The notes: generated by a model not told the origin, from the sequence alone. 64,000 bases of DNA from Paragonimus skrjabini miyazakii (GCA_014338405.1 JTDE01001391.1:52811-116810); one strand, 5' to 3'; shown: positions 50,801 to 63,575, counted from the first letter of the stretch. Made by a program: numbers and translations.

Positions 50801-53022
50801 CGAACTCGCCGGTTCATTTTCCAAATCTCATTTTATACGCCTGTCTTTTACTCCCACGCGGTTGACAGGCCGTAGCTATGACAAAACTGACTGAATTTTA
50901 GTCGAACATTCCTTATAACAAGGAATTGTGTGCAATTTAAGAAAAGCAGTCGCCATAAATGTATCCAGATATCAAGCTGAAAATCTGACCTAACGTCAGC
51001 TGGTCATGTACAATTCTGGAACATGGAGAGTCGTATGAATGTGGTTGATCAGTTAGCATTGCGGTTGGTTAGGTTCAAATTTATTGTTACCTACCGATGC
51101 CTTTTTAAATTTTCTCTTTGTTAACGCCGCTTCATGTCGCAACGGTATGAACCTATGAATTTTGAGAGGGGGCTGATTTTACAGTTTCCGCTGATGTAAT
51201 CGATTTTACAAACAGCTGCCAAAATACCCAAGAAATCAAGGATTATTGTCAGGTATTGCTTGAAAAAATCTGGTCATATTCTGCAGACGAGACGGGGGAA
51301 GGACGGTTGTGATACTAGAGCTAGACAAATACTGAATATTACGATTATCGTACAGTGTATAGTAGAGTATCTAACTGTCATGTCTGATATTAAAATTCAG
51401 TGACTGCTAAGAAATTTCTAAGAAGTACACAATGAAGGCTGAACAAAGCTGCATGAATGAGATAAACGGTAATAATATAAACCACTGTGAATCACCAGCA
51501 GCATACCTAACATCGTTACTATAGATGAGGGTTATGGTTTCTTGAATTCAGCAACTGCATTTTGACCGTTCCTTTAAGGCAAAAGATTATCTGAATAAAT
51601 CTGATATGTCTAGTTCAAGTTGACGGGGTCTACTGAGACAAGTGATATAAGTCCGCCTGTATATTAGTGACAAACGTTCGCTGACATCAAGGGTTATCAG
51701 CAGCAGTTTGTAAATGAGCGAACTGGCCAAACTATATAATAAACAAAACATGAGAGCTCAGCACAAAACACTAGAATATTTATTGACAATCTTCATTTCC
51801 TGAGTTTAGCTAGAGACTTTAGTTTGTTGACCAACCGAAACCTAAATTCGCATTGCATACAAGCACACATAATTCTTTGAAAGATTAGGCGGGACTTATT
51901 AACCCGTCGGAGACACAAATAATCCAAGACGTATGGAGCGGTGGCCAAATTACCAGTTTGTTCGAAGCGTACATGAGAGGGTTCAATTCAAACGTTTTGC
52001 ACTCATTCGTCAAAAATGTGCTGATTCGATGTTAACTGAAGGGTTGTACTCCGCCCTACATTACGTACTTATTGCGCATACGGTGACCGTATACATTTGT
52101 TGTTACAAGTTCTCCTATCTCTGTGTATAACCCTTCTCTATAGATCTGAAAATAAAACTAGGTCCTACTCGTTTATTTTGAGAGATTTCCGTAGAGTTGA
52201 TAGTTATAAAAATGTTACCAAAAGTGTGTCACAGAGCGCACATGTACATATTGTAGATCTGACGAGCAAATAAAGAATTGCATGTCTTATTCCAGCATCA
52301 CAAGAATCGTAAGTACATATGATGTATGTGTTACCGGATAACTATGGTGCACATGTTGCCAATTTTAAGCTGCTCTGAATAGCCCTTGTTTTCCAACTTT
52401 CAGATAACCAAGACGATTGAGCGGGTGTGAATTAATGCATGGGACAAAATAAATCGGTGACAAAATGTAAGTTAGTACGTTATGGTTTAATACTTTGTTG
52501 ACACATTTTTGAAGACCTAAGCACATGGCGAGATAAACAATCAATACCGGTTTTGACCTTGTTCAAATTCATCAGGAAGAGATAATCTGAATGGGTGTTC
52601 AAACCAGCTGCTTTTCACGTTGGGAGAGAGTGTTGTTGTTCGATCAACCATAGGTTCGAATCCGCACTAAACCTAAATCTGCATGGCGCGTCCAAACAAA
52701 GACGAAACCGGCCGTGAAGTGTCGGTTTGAGGGTGAGCATCAATAAGCTAAGTAAAACATCAGTAATGAATTAATGAAATCGAATAAGTGTCAAGCTGTA
52801 TTCAAGATGGCACTCGAACAGCGGGTCTTAGACAGACTTGAAGGGTGAGAGTTGGCCAAGATGGTTTCAAGCGCCAAGCAAAAAGATTTTTAGCATAGAG
52901 AGATGACAAGTAGGAAAAAATTCTTAACTCTTACTCTCCCATGAATGGGTGATCTTGATTGGGTAGATTGACAGAAATAAATAAACCACATTGACAGAAA
53001 CATCAGAGTCCACCAGGTGTAA
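47820..53022. other. Non-coding stretch; nothing recognised
   Basis: ORFs are 62-92 codons without motifs (47952-48227 plus, 48885-49163 minus, 51933-52130 plus). A B-box-like GGTTCGAATCC at about 52652 could mark another Pol III-derived repeat, but no partner A box or second copy supports it. About 2.6 kb between 49.3 and 51.9 kb has no ORF of 60 codons. Confidence 0.5.
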
Positions 53023-53185
53023 TGTTGTATGACAGGCAGTTTCGTTGTGAGTAGTATACTACTCACAAGTAGTATGTTACCCACAGGCAACGTTCAGGAA
53101 CAAAAGGGCAAGTTGCGAATGCCAGGAAGACGGAGGACAAGGAGAGACTATCGAAATAGTGTGTACGCGCTCGGCAGAAGTTCCA
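53023..53185 (+). repeat. Left arm of the 163-bp inverted repeat
   Basis: Runs from TGTTGTATGACAGG to the gap edge at TTCCA. It contains the 24-bp palindrome at 53045-53068 and then a second partial copy of its half (AAGTAGTATGTTAC). The inner half is unbroken against the right arm apart from two differences (AATGCC versus AGTGTC). Confidence 0.95.
53045..53068. repeat. 24-bp perfect palindrome, left arm
   Basis: TTGTGAGTAGTA followed by its exact reverse complement, with no spacer. It may extrude as a small cruciform or act as a dimeric binding site for a transposase; both are inference. Confidence 0.95.
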
Positions 53186-53983
53186 NNNNNNNNNNNNNNN
53201 NNNNNNNNNNNNNNNNNNNNNNNNNNNNNNNNNNNNNNNNNNNNNNNNNNNNNNNNNNNNNNNNNNNNNNNNNNNNNNNNNNNNNNNNNNNNNNNNNNNN
53301 NNNNNNNNNNNNNNNNNNNNNNNNNNNNNNNNNNNNNNNNNNNNNNNNNNNNNNNNNNNNNNNNNNNNNNNNNNNNNNNNNNNNNNNNNNNNNNNNNNNN
53401 NNNNNNNNNNNNNNNNNNNNNNNNNNNNNNNNNNNNNNNNNNNNNNNNNNNNNNNNNNNNNNNNNNNNNNNNNNNNNNNNNNNNNNNNNNNNNNNNNNNN
53501 NNNNNNNNNNNNNNNNNNNNNNNNNNNNNNNNNNNNNNNNNNNNNNNNNNNNNNNNNNNNNNNNNNNNNNNNNNNNNNNNNNNNNNNNNNNNNNNNNNNN
53601 NNNNNNNNNNNNNNNNNNNNNNNNNNNNNNNNNNNNNNNNNNNNNNNNNNNNNNNNNNNNNNNNNNNNNNNNNNNNNNNNNNNNNNNNNNNNNNNNNNNN
53701 NNNNNNNNNNNNNNNNNNNNNNNNNNNNNNNNNNNNNNNNNNNNNNNNNNNNNNNNNNNNNNNNNNNNNNNNNNNNNNNNNNNNNNNNNNNNNNNNNNNN
53801 NNNNNNNNNNNNNNNNNNNNNNNNNNNNNNNNNNNNNNNNNNNNNNNNNNNNNNNNNNNNNNNNNNNNNNNNNNNNNNNNNNNNNNNNNNNNNNNNNNNN
53901 NNNNNNNNNNNNNNNNNNNNNNNNNNNNNNNNNNNNNNNNNNNNNNNNNNNNNNNNNNNNNNNNNNNNNNNNNNNNNNNNNNN
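53186..53983. other. Assembly gap, 798 N
   Basis: The gap fills the space between the two inverted arms exactly to their inner ends (TTCCA on the left, TGGAA on the right). Assembly probably failed because of the hairpin, so the loop content is unknown and may not be 798 bases. Confidence 0.99.
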
Positions 53984-54146
53984 TGGAACTTCTGCCGAGC
54001 GCGTACACACTATTTCGATAGTCTCTCCTTGTCCTCCGTCTTCCTGACACTCGCAACTTGCCCTTTTGTTCCTGAACGTTGCCTGTGGGTAACATACTAC
54101 TTGTGAGTAGTATACTACTCACAACGAAACTATCTGTCATACAACA
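53984..54146 (-). repeat. Right arm of the 163-bp inverted repeat
   Basis: Reverse complement of the left arm with about four substitutions (ATAG for GCAG near the tip, and AGTGTC for AATGCC). It ends ...CTGTCATACAACA before GTAATAATATGG. Confidence 0.95.
54101..54124. repeat. 24-bp perfect palindrome, right arm
   Basis: Identical to the palindrome at 53045. Both copies are intact, which points to a young element or to selection on the site. Confidence 0.95.
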
Positions 54147-57100
54147 GTAATAATATGGTACTTTTGTTTGGCTTTGCTCTTCTACTGTTAAGTTAGACTA
54201 GGTGGTGCTTTCGAACCCTTTTCAATAAGTATCTGAGCATGAAACCAAAAATCCTATTCTACAGGAGTGAAAAAATGAGCACACACAGAACGAAGCCGTG
54301 AAAATCAAATACTTTGTCTTTTATATGTGGTCACAAAGGTAGCCAAGCAGCAAAGTAGTAGTTTGAAAGGGCAAATTGTCTATTCGTAATAGTTTTGCCA
54401 TCGAGTCACCCTTAAAGGATAAGCCGATGTGCAAGATCATGTTTTCTGTCAGATACTGCTAACCTTTTCGCATTTTGCTGTTGCACTGCTATGTCTGTAA
54501 ATCATTCCAGGTTGCTATTTCATAAATCTACCAAGACATATTGTGAAAGTCGAATATTGATTACAGCTTGACATTGAGTTAACTGATCTCCCCAACCCAC
54601 TGTTGTTACTCCCATACGGTTGCAATACGAATATAATGTAAATATCCTAATGACGAATGAATGTGAACAAGCTCGTTCGGTAGACTGTTTTCCTGACTAA
54701 TCTGGGGATTTTTACACGATTTTAACATGTCAGTACTTTTGTTAGGTGACATGCAGGCACGGTTAACTGTATATCGGGAACAAGATTCGAGCAAATCGGC
54801 GGCAATTCAATTTAAATTTGGTCACACTACAGAGTCACGTGATGAAATAAAATGTTTATTAACTCACAAGACATCCGGTCTGAATCTGTTCTACTTGATA
54901 ATGTAAAAAAATTGGCTACCATAGAAAGCGTACAACCGCATTTGTAATCCACTCTGTTAACAGTTCCCAATGCATTTCCAATATAAATTCATAGCAAGAA
55001 AAGAGACCTCAAGTTTTCACACAGGCATCTAAGCCACTAGGAAGAATTTGTAGTCTTCAAATCTACCACAATTCGCAGATCAGTAATCCACCTCCACTTT
55101 GTCTGAGTTATGAAAATGAAATGGTACCACTGAAAGATTCATGGGGTTCAGACAAGTAAATTGTCCAAAGATCCTAGAAACATTACGTTAATTCAAAGCG
55201 CATTCACTGTATGTGGGAGGCGGCCTTATCATACACGTAAATTCATCGTTCTTTTAGATGATACACTGGTGGATATCCTCCCATCGGGAAAGAACGAACA
55301 ATTGAAAGACTATTCTTTAACACCAGGAGATGGGGCTAGCAACCTAACGGGTTGGAAAAACTTTGAGCCGTTACATATTTTACTCCTCCTTAGTACGAAT
55401 AGATTTAGTTCGTCTCAGAGTTAAAGTTGGCACAGACTGCTGCTGTAAGAAATGATAATGGTTTTCGAAGTGTTTCATGCGGCACATCCTCATATTGACA
55501 CTTTACGATCGAGTCCCTCGTTGTATGGACTTATCAAGTAGATAGAGTCTGAATGAGAAATCCAGCTGACAGTCCATCGCGTTAGAAACCGAAGTTCTGA
55601 TCCATTCGGTCAATATTAGTCTAAGTGTCGAAGAAAGCGAAAACCGAGCCGATTAGAGTGTAACGATTTGAGGACGGACATCAGAAATCAGTATAAACAT
55701 GCAACATCTTGTTTTGATTTTGACTTGAAGTTCACTTTCAGGCTCTGTTGTCATGGTTGAGAAGTTTGGCAGTTTGGGTACCTTATTCGATCTGTTCATA
55801 CTTTGGTAAAGAACCGCACTACAAGTTTATTATCTACCATCCTTATCCAATACAACACGTTATTACGTGTGCCAATTCGTGAGATTGTTGTTTTAGTGTG
55901 TTTCAGTGTTCCTTGCTAACATGACTGCTTTCTAGTGGTGACATTTAAATGTCATTTTTTTCATACGCATTCATTTGTTCTTCACATGTATGGATCATAA
56001 AATACATCCTGTCTGCCTACCAAAACAAAACAAAAACATATGAAAAAAACAGCTTTTTGAAAGTCGTCAAAACTCATCAACTTATCTTTACTGTTATTCA
56101 CAGTAGAGTACTCTTTTGTAAGAATCCAGGCAGATATTTCGAACGTATTTGTACTCTTAATGCTGACCTAAATTTCGTGTAACTGGTTCATATCCTAGGC
56201 GGATAAAAGTTGTTTCGTCTAATTCACAGTGGCAAGTTTTCACAGTGCTGAAAGAGCATCTCACAAAAAATAATCAATCAGTTCGGCGGACTAAAAGTTC
56301 AAAGTATATTGCAATTAATAACTTTATAGTTTGCTGAATGTCTAGCCAAGATTAATCTGTTTCTTTCGGACAATTTGTCTGAGCGTTTTCGGTCGCAGGT
56401 CGCCACCCACTCCAGCCCACCCCATAACTCTTGCATTCGTAAATTCTCACCGATTTCATCAATTCAGCCAGATGTTAGTGTTTTACTGGACGTTGCAAAC
56501 TGGCGGGCTTAAAATGAATAACGCGAGAGACTGAATTGTCAATCGTTGACAGCGTTTCGAGTTACGACTATGAGATAACGGTCGCACTGCAATGAAACAC
56601 TGAACCCTGAAAATGACCTATTCCGGAGCAACAAGTTATGATTAAAAAGGTTTGTGATTATTGACCTACGTATATTTTCCCAAAAACGAGACAGTCATAT
56701 ACAACAGAGCAAGCTATGTAAGGTACGCCTGGGAGCAATAATTTTTCACCATATATCTCGTTACGTTAGCGTAAGAAGTCCATGTTCAGTTGCCTATAGA
56801 AATGTGTAAACCCATTCGAATACACGAGGGAGAATTTTAGGCTTTTATAGCAAATTGTAGGAATGTCCATAGAACACGGTTTCACCATAAAAGTCCGCTT
56901 TGTGTCGTGACTTGCAGTTTGATTACACAACTCTATCATGGAGTTATTTTTAGCTTGAAATAATTCACAGAATTTTGTTAATAGATTCATAGTTCTTCCA
57001 TTTTCCTCGAATTCAAATATGAGTTTGTTTTAGTTTTGCAAAACCGATCTTATCAAGTGCCAGATAATGAATCATGTGACATATCTATTTTAATTTGACG

Positions 57101-58079
57101 AAGAGGGTAAAATCAATGTAATATTTGAACATATGTGCAATGATTTGTCACGCATTCCTGAATAATAAATTGATGTTTCAATCATATAAAATATAGCATT
57201 TAATGGAAACTAACAACAGCATTCTGGTGATACTTGTTTCTGTCCTGTAAGACTATTTTTATGTGAAAAAAGGTGAAAATAACCATTTTTAGCTACATTC
57301 GTACTTTAGGGAGTCTAAATGGTTTCACAGCTTCAATGTTAAATCAGGTAAACGACGTCAGAAAGACGACCTGTCCTCTGTATGGATGAAATCATTAGGG
57401 CGTTTATCACTGTTCGTTCCGTTGGGCTGATGTGGATGAAGAATTAGCATATCGTAGCACTACCAATGGGTGTCCCCTTATAAAACTGTTCAAAAATCAA
57501 AACTTTACTAGTCTTTCTTTTTATATCGGTTGAAGAAAAGTTAACTTGTTCTCTCATCTGTACTCGGTTGGACTACGGACAACAGATAGGCTCCCTTCTA
57601 GGCCTCCTCAACTACCAACAATCAAGTTGATCAGGTATCTTTTGCAATGATGTTTCACGCAGTGGACTTCGTGAAACCAACAATTCCAGGTTAGTGATAT
57701 AAGATTCTAAACTAGTGAGATTTTCTGTGCGACCAGAAATCTGTTTGGTCGAGGAGTGGAAGTAGATAGGTATGCAAACCACTGTGATTGTTGAACTGCA
57801 TGCCAGTCCAGAAATAAACGTAACAAACGGTGTTCATGTTGATGTAGCATTTATTGTGTACTCACAAAATCGATTCTTTCGTTTCACTTGCTAGCGAAAA
57901 CATGTGAGTCAGCATCACAATATTGCATACCTACTCGCTGGCTGTACAGGCAGCGCTTGCCAGTTAACTACTTCAGTTCATCCAAAATGTTCTATTTCAC
58001 TGAATTGCCAGGAAACCCATGTTTCATAAGTGTCTACATTCCTCTAAAATGCTTATGACCAGCAAGCTTGTTAAATAAA
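54147..58079. other. Non-coding stretch; nothing recognised
   Basis: ORFs (54606-54794 minus, 55161-55424 plus, 55949-56182 plus, 56766-56990 minus) lack family motifs. No splice-bounded exon or mobile-element protein was recognised. Confidence 0.5.
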
Positions 58080-58390
58080 AATTTGGATTCAACTGTCCAT
58101 GTATTCCGGTCAGTAATAAACTGTCTAAATAAGGTGTTTGATTGTGTCCACCGGCAGCTAGTTTTATTTAGTAATACCGACTAGAAAACACGAACTCAGG
58201 GCCCTCTGCACAGTTTTAACTCGTGGGGTCTTCATAAAGCATAGAGTATTTGACAGCGGGCTTATCGTCAAGACCCAGTACAAACTGGCTGTTCCTCTAA
58301 AGTCTCTCACTTTCATAAATAGTTCATCATAGATTCACTGGTCACGTCACTACGGATGCTGGAAGTCACAGTTATTCATCGATAGATTTG
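58080..58390 (+). pseudogene. Possible RTE-type reverse transcriptase fragment
   Basis: Across frameshifts the translation gives NLDSTVHVF..VINCLNKVFDCVHRQ, placed like the ..S..VNF.DF.KAFDSV.R block. VKTQYKLAVPLKSLTF then sits where VRTGVRQGC.LSP.LF is expected, and FIIDSLVTSLR resembles the following .VIDW.M..S. The order and spacing fit an RTE-clade RT, but individual residues are weakly conserved and no YADD/FADD box was found. A GACA microsatellite follows at once. Confidence 0.4.
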
Positions 58391-58401
58391 ATTGCAACAG
58401 A

Positions 58402-58421
58402 GACAGACAGACAGACAGACA
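58402..58421. repeat. (GACA)5 microsatellite
   Basis: Five exact GACA units. The repeat directly follows the possible RTE remnant and could represent a tail or independent slippage. Confidence 0.95.
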
Positions 58422-58424
58422 TAT

Positions 58425-61400
58425 GCATTTATTGTAGTACATATGCATGCTCAGTGGTCTAGTTAGTAAATGAAATCGTTGAGTTCACCTAAGTGGGTTT
58501 TCCTTCAGATGTAAAAAGACAGGCTAAACCAAAATTGAATTGACGAGACTATACAGTATGTGATAATCAGTCAATCATGTCACCTTTTCAGATAATTTAT
58601 TAAGGCATGCGATAGAAGAACATTTCAGACCGTTTTCAAGGGTTCTACAGTTTACAAAGATCACGTAGAATCTCCTGTCTTACCTCTTAACGTTAATACT
58701 TAATCAAGATAAACACAAACGTCTTCCGTATAGCATCGAACTAGCGGGCGAGCTGGTCAGAGAAGAAAATGAATTCGTTGTTTACCGGTTACTTTTCGGT
58801 CATTCTCACACGATGAGGTTTAATGATATCGTGCTTTGTGCATCAGCGACCTATTCTAATATTTCAAGTCATCAGAGTATACTGGAAGCGAATGTTATAT
58901 TCAATGAAACTTCTGATAACTACTGTCAATTCATTTTTACCATCCATCCAATTCGCTCACGTGGATCCTTCGTGGTCTAGAGCAAGGAACCATGAACCTC
59001 CTAATGAATGGTTAGTTTTTTGTTATGAATGTTATAGAATTCGATCAACCAGGGTGGACCATGCTTTGTCTGGTCATATGCAATCATTTTATACACAGTT
59101 ACTCATGGTCCTATCGAGTTTTGTTTTCATAAGAATTTCACATTGAAATGACGTGTATCTCCGGAGCAGTTATTGCAACCAGTGCTCAGAAGTTACCACA
59201 AACAGATAAAATTGAACTGCTTCATTTAGCGTCAGTCCGAAAATATCTAGGTTTGTTGTAGTATCCAAGATCAGTGCATCCTCTGTGCATGTGGACCTTC
59301 CCAGGAGTCTACACACGCGTTTCTGCTTACTTCCCATAAATTCAAAGTAACCTGTTTCAAGCGTATATGTTTTTTTTCCAACCATGTTGCGTAAGAGATC
59401 TATCGTCTGGAAACCTTCATACTCCAGCGGTATTCTAAAACTGTCCTAACTAAGTTGCTTACCTGCAAATGTTAAACCATATAGTTTGTATGCAGGAAAG
59501 TTTTCAGAACAGTAAGACTGTGCAGCAGGCTAGCAAAATTTCCACTGTACGTATTTGACTGTAAGAAAATTTGTCGATTGTAATGTCAAGCATCTTTAAA
59601 GTGAACATACATTAAAGAAGGAAACTTAGCAGCTAGTTAGATTTAATTAACAGAGTCAACTGGTCTGTTGAAACATGCCATATTTATTCTGGATTATGCT
59701 GTTGGCAAGTACGGTCGAATCACTCATGCTGACGTATATGAATGCAGTAAAAACAAACGCTGACTGCCAACCATTTGGTTTGTTATCATTCGAAGTTAGT
59801 ACCGATAAGAACTGTAGCAATCGTTACCGCATATTTCAAGCTCTCATCTAAATGTCCACGAGAAGTCATAATTGACACACTTCGAACAACGTTGAAATCA
59901 TTCTTACTTACGGAAATTTGGCTTTTTTATCGTTGAGTAATCAAACTAGAGAGAGTAATGAAACTTTCTTAAACTAATCCTAGTCAAACTAGTCAATTTA
60001 GTTATGTTGTTTATTGTCGTTGTTGCATTAAGCTTTAGTTGGTAGAATCTACGTTTGACTGGCTCAGACACAGTTCACCGTTGTTCTCTTTAATCACGAA
60101 AGACCAGTGAAGATATGGTTGTCTGAGGTGCGTTACCAATCTCCTGTAAGGCAAAATTAGTTGTTCCGGGGAGTCACTGTCTTACCTCTTCAACTCCAAT
60201 CAACGTCACACCGATTGTCTTGACTGAAGTGAATATAGCTCAACCGTGTTTGCATAAAACCATCAAGAACATCAATCTGCCTTGGGTTACTAACCTACCG
60301 AAGCCGACTAGGTAAAGCGTTCCATGTGTGCGCCCAAATAGTCTGATTCAAATGGTTGTTTTAATTTTTTCACCAAGCAGTTGAACAGGCCCTGTGACGG
60401 GGCATATAACCAAGATTTTCGGTTCAGTTGTATGAATCCACTCTAGGTAAGCACATTACCCCTATATGTCTCAAAATGCAGATTTGCATTCTGTTCGTCC
60501 TATTGTTTTCACTTTAATTCAGTAACATAGTGTCCAGCAATAAATTCTCGTCTACTTGCACTGCAATATTATAGTCATCTTTTCGATCATACCTTGCTAA
60601 CCTGAGAAAAATAGTTTCTAACGTTTACAGGTATTGACCAAAGCTTCCAACTTTCTCCCCAAAATTTACAAACGAGCATCTTTATAAGATTAAAGCGCTC
60701 AATCCAGTAAACTGATGGATATGCTTTCCCTGGATAACGTTCGATAAAGTCAGGCATAAACCATTCCAAACTTGACGAGCTGGACTAAGATCTGATGGAC
60801 GCAATGGACAAGCTATCATTCGAAATGCTTTTTATATCATAAACTTGTTCACTCACGGACGGATAGATATCGCTACGTTTACGGTTGCTGTAAGTGTCAA
60901 TCGGGATTCTGTAGCATATTCGCAGTATTCAGCGTGGTTTTGAAGGACAACGGTTTGCTTCCGCCGTTTAGCCAAATTTCACCCCACACTTTGATAAGTC
61001 CGTTAGCGCAGAAAACAGTTAAAGTCACTAGTGGTCTAAGACGGCCACCATTAGGCCATCACTTCCTGGTGGGATGTCCTCGTGGCTGAAACCCAAACCG
61101 GAACATACAACCGCACTACCGCAGAAGCCAGATGGAGTGTCACGTGTCATTCGACAATCGCTAGTGCTCCTGCTCGTCCGCTGGATGTAAAACACAACAT
61201 TAACCTCAGACAAGCTGTCTCTACTCCATAGAGTCGTCTGTTCACGGTTCTCATGGACCCTGGGAAAGTATTTGCTTGAGATAGTGTTGAGGCTGTTGCG
61301 ATTCTTTTGTTTTAACCAACAGCAATAAGCTTCGTTTGTCTCACTGTGTCGTGATTCCTGTTCTCTTCTGTTTCCATCTTTAAGTGGCTTACCTTCAGAT

Positions 61401-61825
61401 GCCGTTGTTCAGGAAGTAGTTAACTAATCAGCAAGGTTGATAAGCTTGAAATGCGCAATCCAAACGTTCTAAACATTCGCCTCTTCACGCTTTTGTCCAC
61501 CATCTGTGCAGTGAAACACTTGGATAACCGATGGATCATACAGTATACCTTTGATAAGGTGCCTCCTCACGCAGACTGGCAATCGAATGCAAAACTGTAA
61601 CAGTTACGGAGTACCCGTGAGTGTGTTGTGAGCTGTGAATGATACAGAGTGTATGCATGACGTCGCCATGTGACGTAATGTGAGGACGGCATACGGTGAT
61701 GAAAAACATGATCATGTACGCTATCTGGTGGAATAGGGACATTTTTAGTTGATCAGTGTATAGACCGTTGATTTGTTACATTGTAAATAGTTCAAATCGT
61801 CATCACAATTGAGTTGCTGAAGAAA
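58425..61825. other. Non-coding stretch; nothing recognised
   Basis: ORF 58823-59146 plus (107 codons), 59170-59385 minus and 60587-60769 minus show no recognisable domain. A somewhat GC-richer block at 61.02-61.25 kb, open on the minus strand (61028-61213), may be part of an unrecognised repeat. Confidence 0.5.
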
Positions 61826-61829
61826 TTAC

Positions 61830-62880
61830 TAGTTTGAAATATGACACGCTGTGTAAAAATGGATGTCACCTCGAGCTTTCATTGTTTGTAGTCGACAAAA
61901 TGATGCTGGTAACTAATCAACGTATTCACTAATTATTGTAGATTAACTATAGATGACTGAAACAGTATAAAACTTATACAGCAACAACAGACAGAATGTG
62001 GGCTTGTTTAGTCCATTAGACTTCTTTAAGAGTCTCACTTCTGCTTCTGCGAAAAATGTACCGTTTGAAATCGAAATTGTGAATTATAGACAGTGATGAT
62101 GTAAATGTGTAAAGCCTATTGGATCATGCGTTAGCGGTTGTATTTATTAGGAATGCCTGAAGGACAGTTTCGAGAAAAGGTCTTGCTGTACAGAGGTTAC
62201 GTAGATGATATCCTGTTTCTTACTGAAGACTGTTCTTTTGATTTATGTTATAACCATCTGAACACCATCCACCCAAAGTTCACTGGACCTTGTGAGGTGG
62301 GGATTACCAATTGTCAATCCTCATTTGACATTGTTGTCAGATGGTCCAGATGGGATTTTGGAACGATCGGTGTATCGTAAGTCAACATACAGCCGGCAAT
62401 GTTTGAAAATCTCTAGCTTCGCACCTATTTAGTACAAAGGGGGATTAAAGAAAACGTCACTTCACAGAACCAACAGGATATATGTATTGCAGATCGACTG
62501 GAGGAAGAGGGGGGAATTGTTAGAAAAACGCTAGTAAATAACGGTTACGCAAAAGAATTTACGAATATCTATCACGGGAAGAAAACACTGAAAGGAACAA
62601 GCTATATTGTAAAGAAAAGGAATACGTTTGTGGAATTTCTATTCAACAGCGACCATCTAACCAACAACTTGAACCACACAAACTGATATCCGTTCTATAA
62701 CGCAGCTACTCGGCTGCCCAACTGCGCGTTCTTTTAAGAACCAGGGGTTTGACTCTCCGTGGCAGTGATACACACTCATCCGATCATTCTGTCTCCCATG
62801 TTGCAATGACGTCTACACAGGCTTGCTCCAACTTATGATGAAGCATATGCTTAAGCAGCTATCACCTGCTATGTCAAACA
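61830..62880 (+). mobile_element. Penelope-like retroelement, second copy, partly well preserved RT
   Basis: Blocks of a Penelope-type RT run in order. MDVTSSFHCL (about 61860) stands for the first catalytic block (FDV.SLFT). NRQNVGLFSPLDFFKSL and ASAKNVPFEIEIVNYRQ follow, and then a decayed GSPLGP..ADVF block. LYRGYVDDILFLTEDC (about 62188-62235) has an intact catalytic YVDD. LNTIHPKFTGPCEV, DIVVR, RLEEEGGIVRKTLVNNGY, FTNIYHGKKTLKG and LRVLLRTRGLTLRGSD complete the thumb and linker. The GIY-YIG endonuclease is not recognisable downstream. Several stops and frameshifts remain, so it is inactive, but it is less decayed than the copy at 35 kb and belongs to a different subfamily by sequence. 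Confidence 0.88.
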
Positions 62881-62884
62881 ACCA

Positions 62885-63575
62885 ACTTGCTGGCAGTAAC
62901 CAGCTGGTCGATCACTAAACCCGTCTTCACAATCGGACACTTGGATGATCCGGTCAAATCGTTCCAGATACCGTTACGTAATCCTAACGTGAAAGTGCCA
63001 GCGATCAGTGGAGCAATGTTGATCAGACAACATCGGTCGGTTTTTTGTGCACATGAGATGCTGACATAATCAATCTTCTTGCCATGACGTTGGTTGCACT
63101 AGTAGGAAGCAAAATATCAAACCTATGTGATTGGTTTGTTAACTTGTTGATGTGTGCAGTTTGTATAGAATATACCGGTTTTATGTTGGCGATTGCTAAG
63201 ATTAAATGGGAACATCAGTATATCGCGATATGTTTCTTCTCTGTTATGACTAAATGGAAAAAGGGAATAGTGTTTGAAATGGTATGGTCAGTCAACCATG
63301 TAAACTGTAAATGAAACTTGTCAATCGGTGAGAAGTAATCAGACTAATGCGGTTCTCGATTATGCCTTGAAATGACCATTTATAAGTGACCAAAATAAGA
63401 GTTTCATTCATGTAGTTAATGAATGATTTTAAAATAGTTCACCAGGAATCCATGCGCTAATACGTTTTCTGGAATGGTCTGACAGAATAAAACTTCATCT
63501 AGTACTTAGTACTGAAAAATGTACAAGAGAGAATACCGAGATACACCCCGTTGACTCCATGTGTTATTCATGGTT
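62885..63575. other. Non-coding stretch after the Penelope-like element
   Basis: Two plus ORFs (62887-63069 and 63084-63314) follow, the second with hydrophobic runs. Neither matches the missing endonuclease domain or a host family. The first part may be decayed element 3' sequence. Confidence 0.4.

Larger units (their letters stand above)
53023..54146. mobile_element. Inverted-repeat (fold-back or TIR) element interrupted by an assembly gap
   Basis: Two arms of exactly 163 bp, inverted to each other and about 97% identical (four mismatches seen), flank 798 unknown bases. The outer ends start TGTTGTATGACAG. The four bases outside each arm are GTAA on both sides, a possible 4-bp target-site duplication. 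Each arm carries a 24-bp perfect palindrome about 22 bp from its tip. The arms are not the terminal repeats of any family I recognise. A DNA transposon or fold-back element is likely; an assembly-made inverted duplication is the main alternative. The long ORFs drawn through the gap are artefacts. Confidence 0.7.

Noticed and set aside
52580..52740. GGTTCGAATCC B-box-like sequence as a SINE or tRNA gene
   Set aside because: No acceptable A box at the right distance, no tRNA cloverleaf, and no second copy in the window.
53029..54140. ORFs of 315-330 codons on both strands
   Set aside because: They run through 798 unknown bases; only the inverted arms at each end are real sequence, so the reading frames are artefacts.
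62735..62765. B-box-like GGGGTTTGACTCTCCG, first taken as a SINE
   Set aside because: It reads in frame as the TRGLTLRGSD segment of the Penelope-like element.
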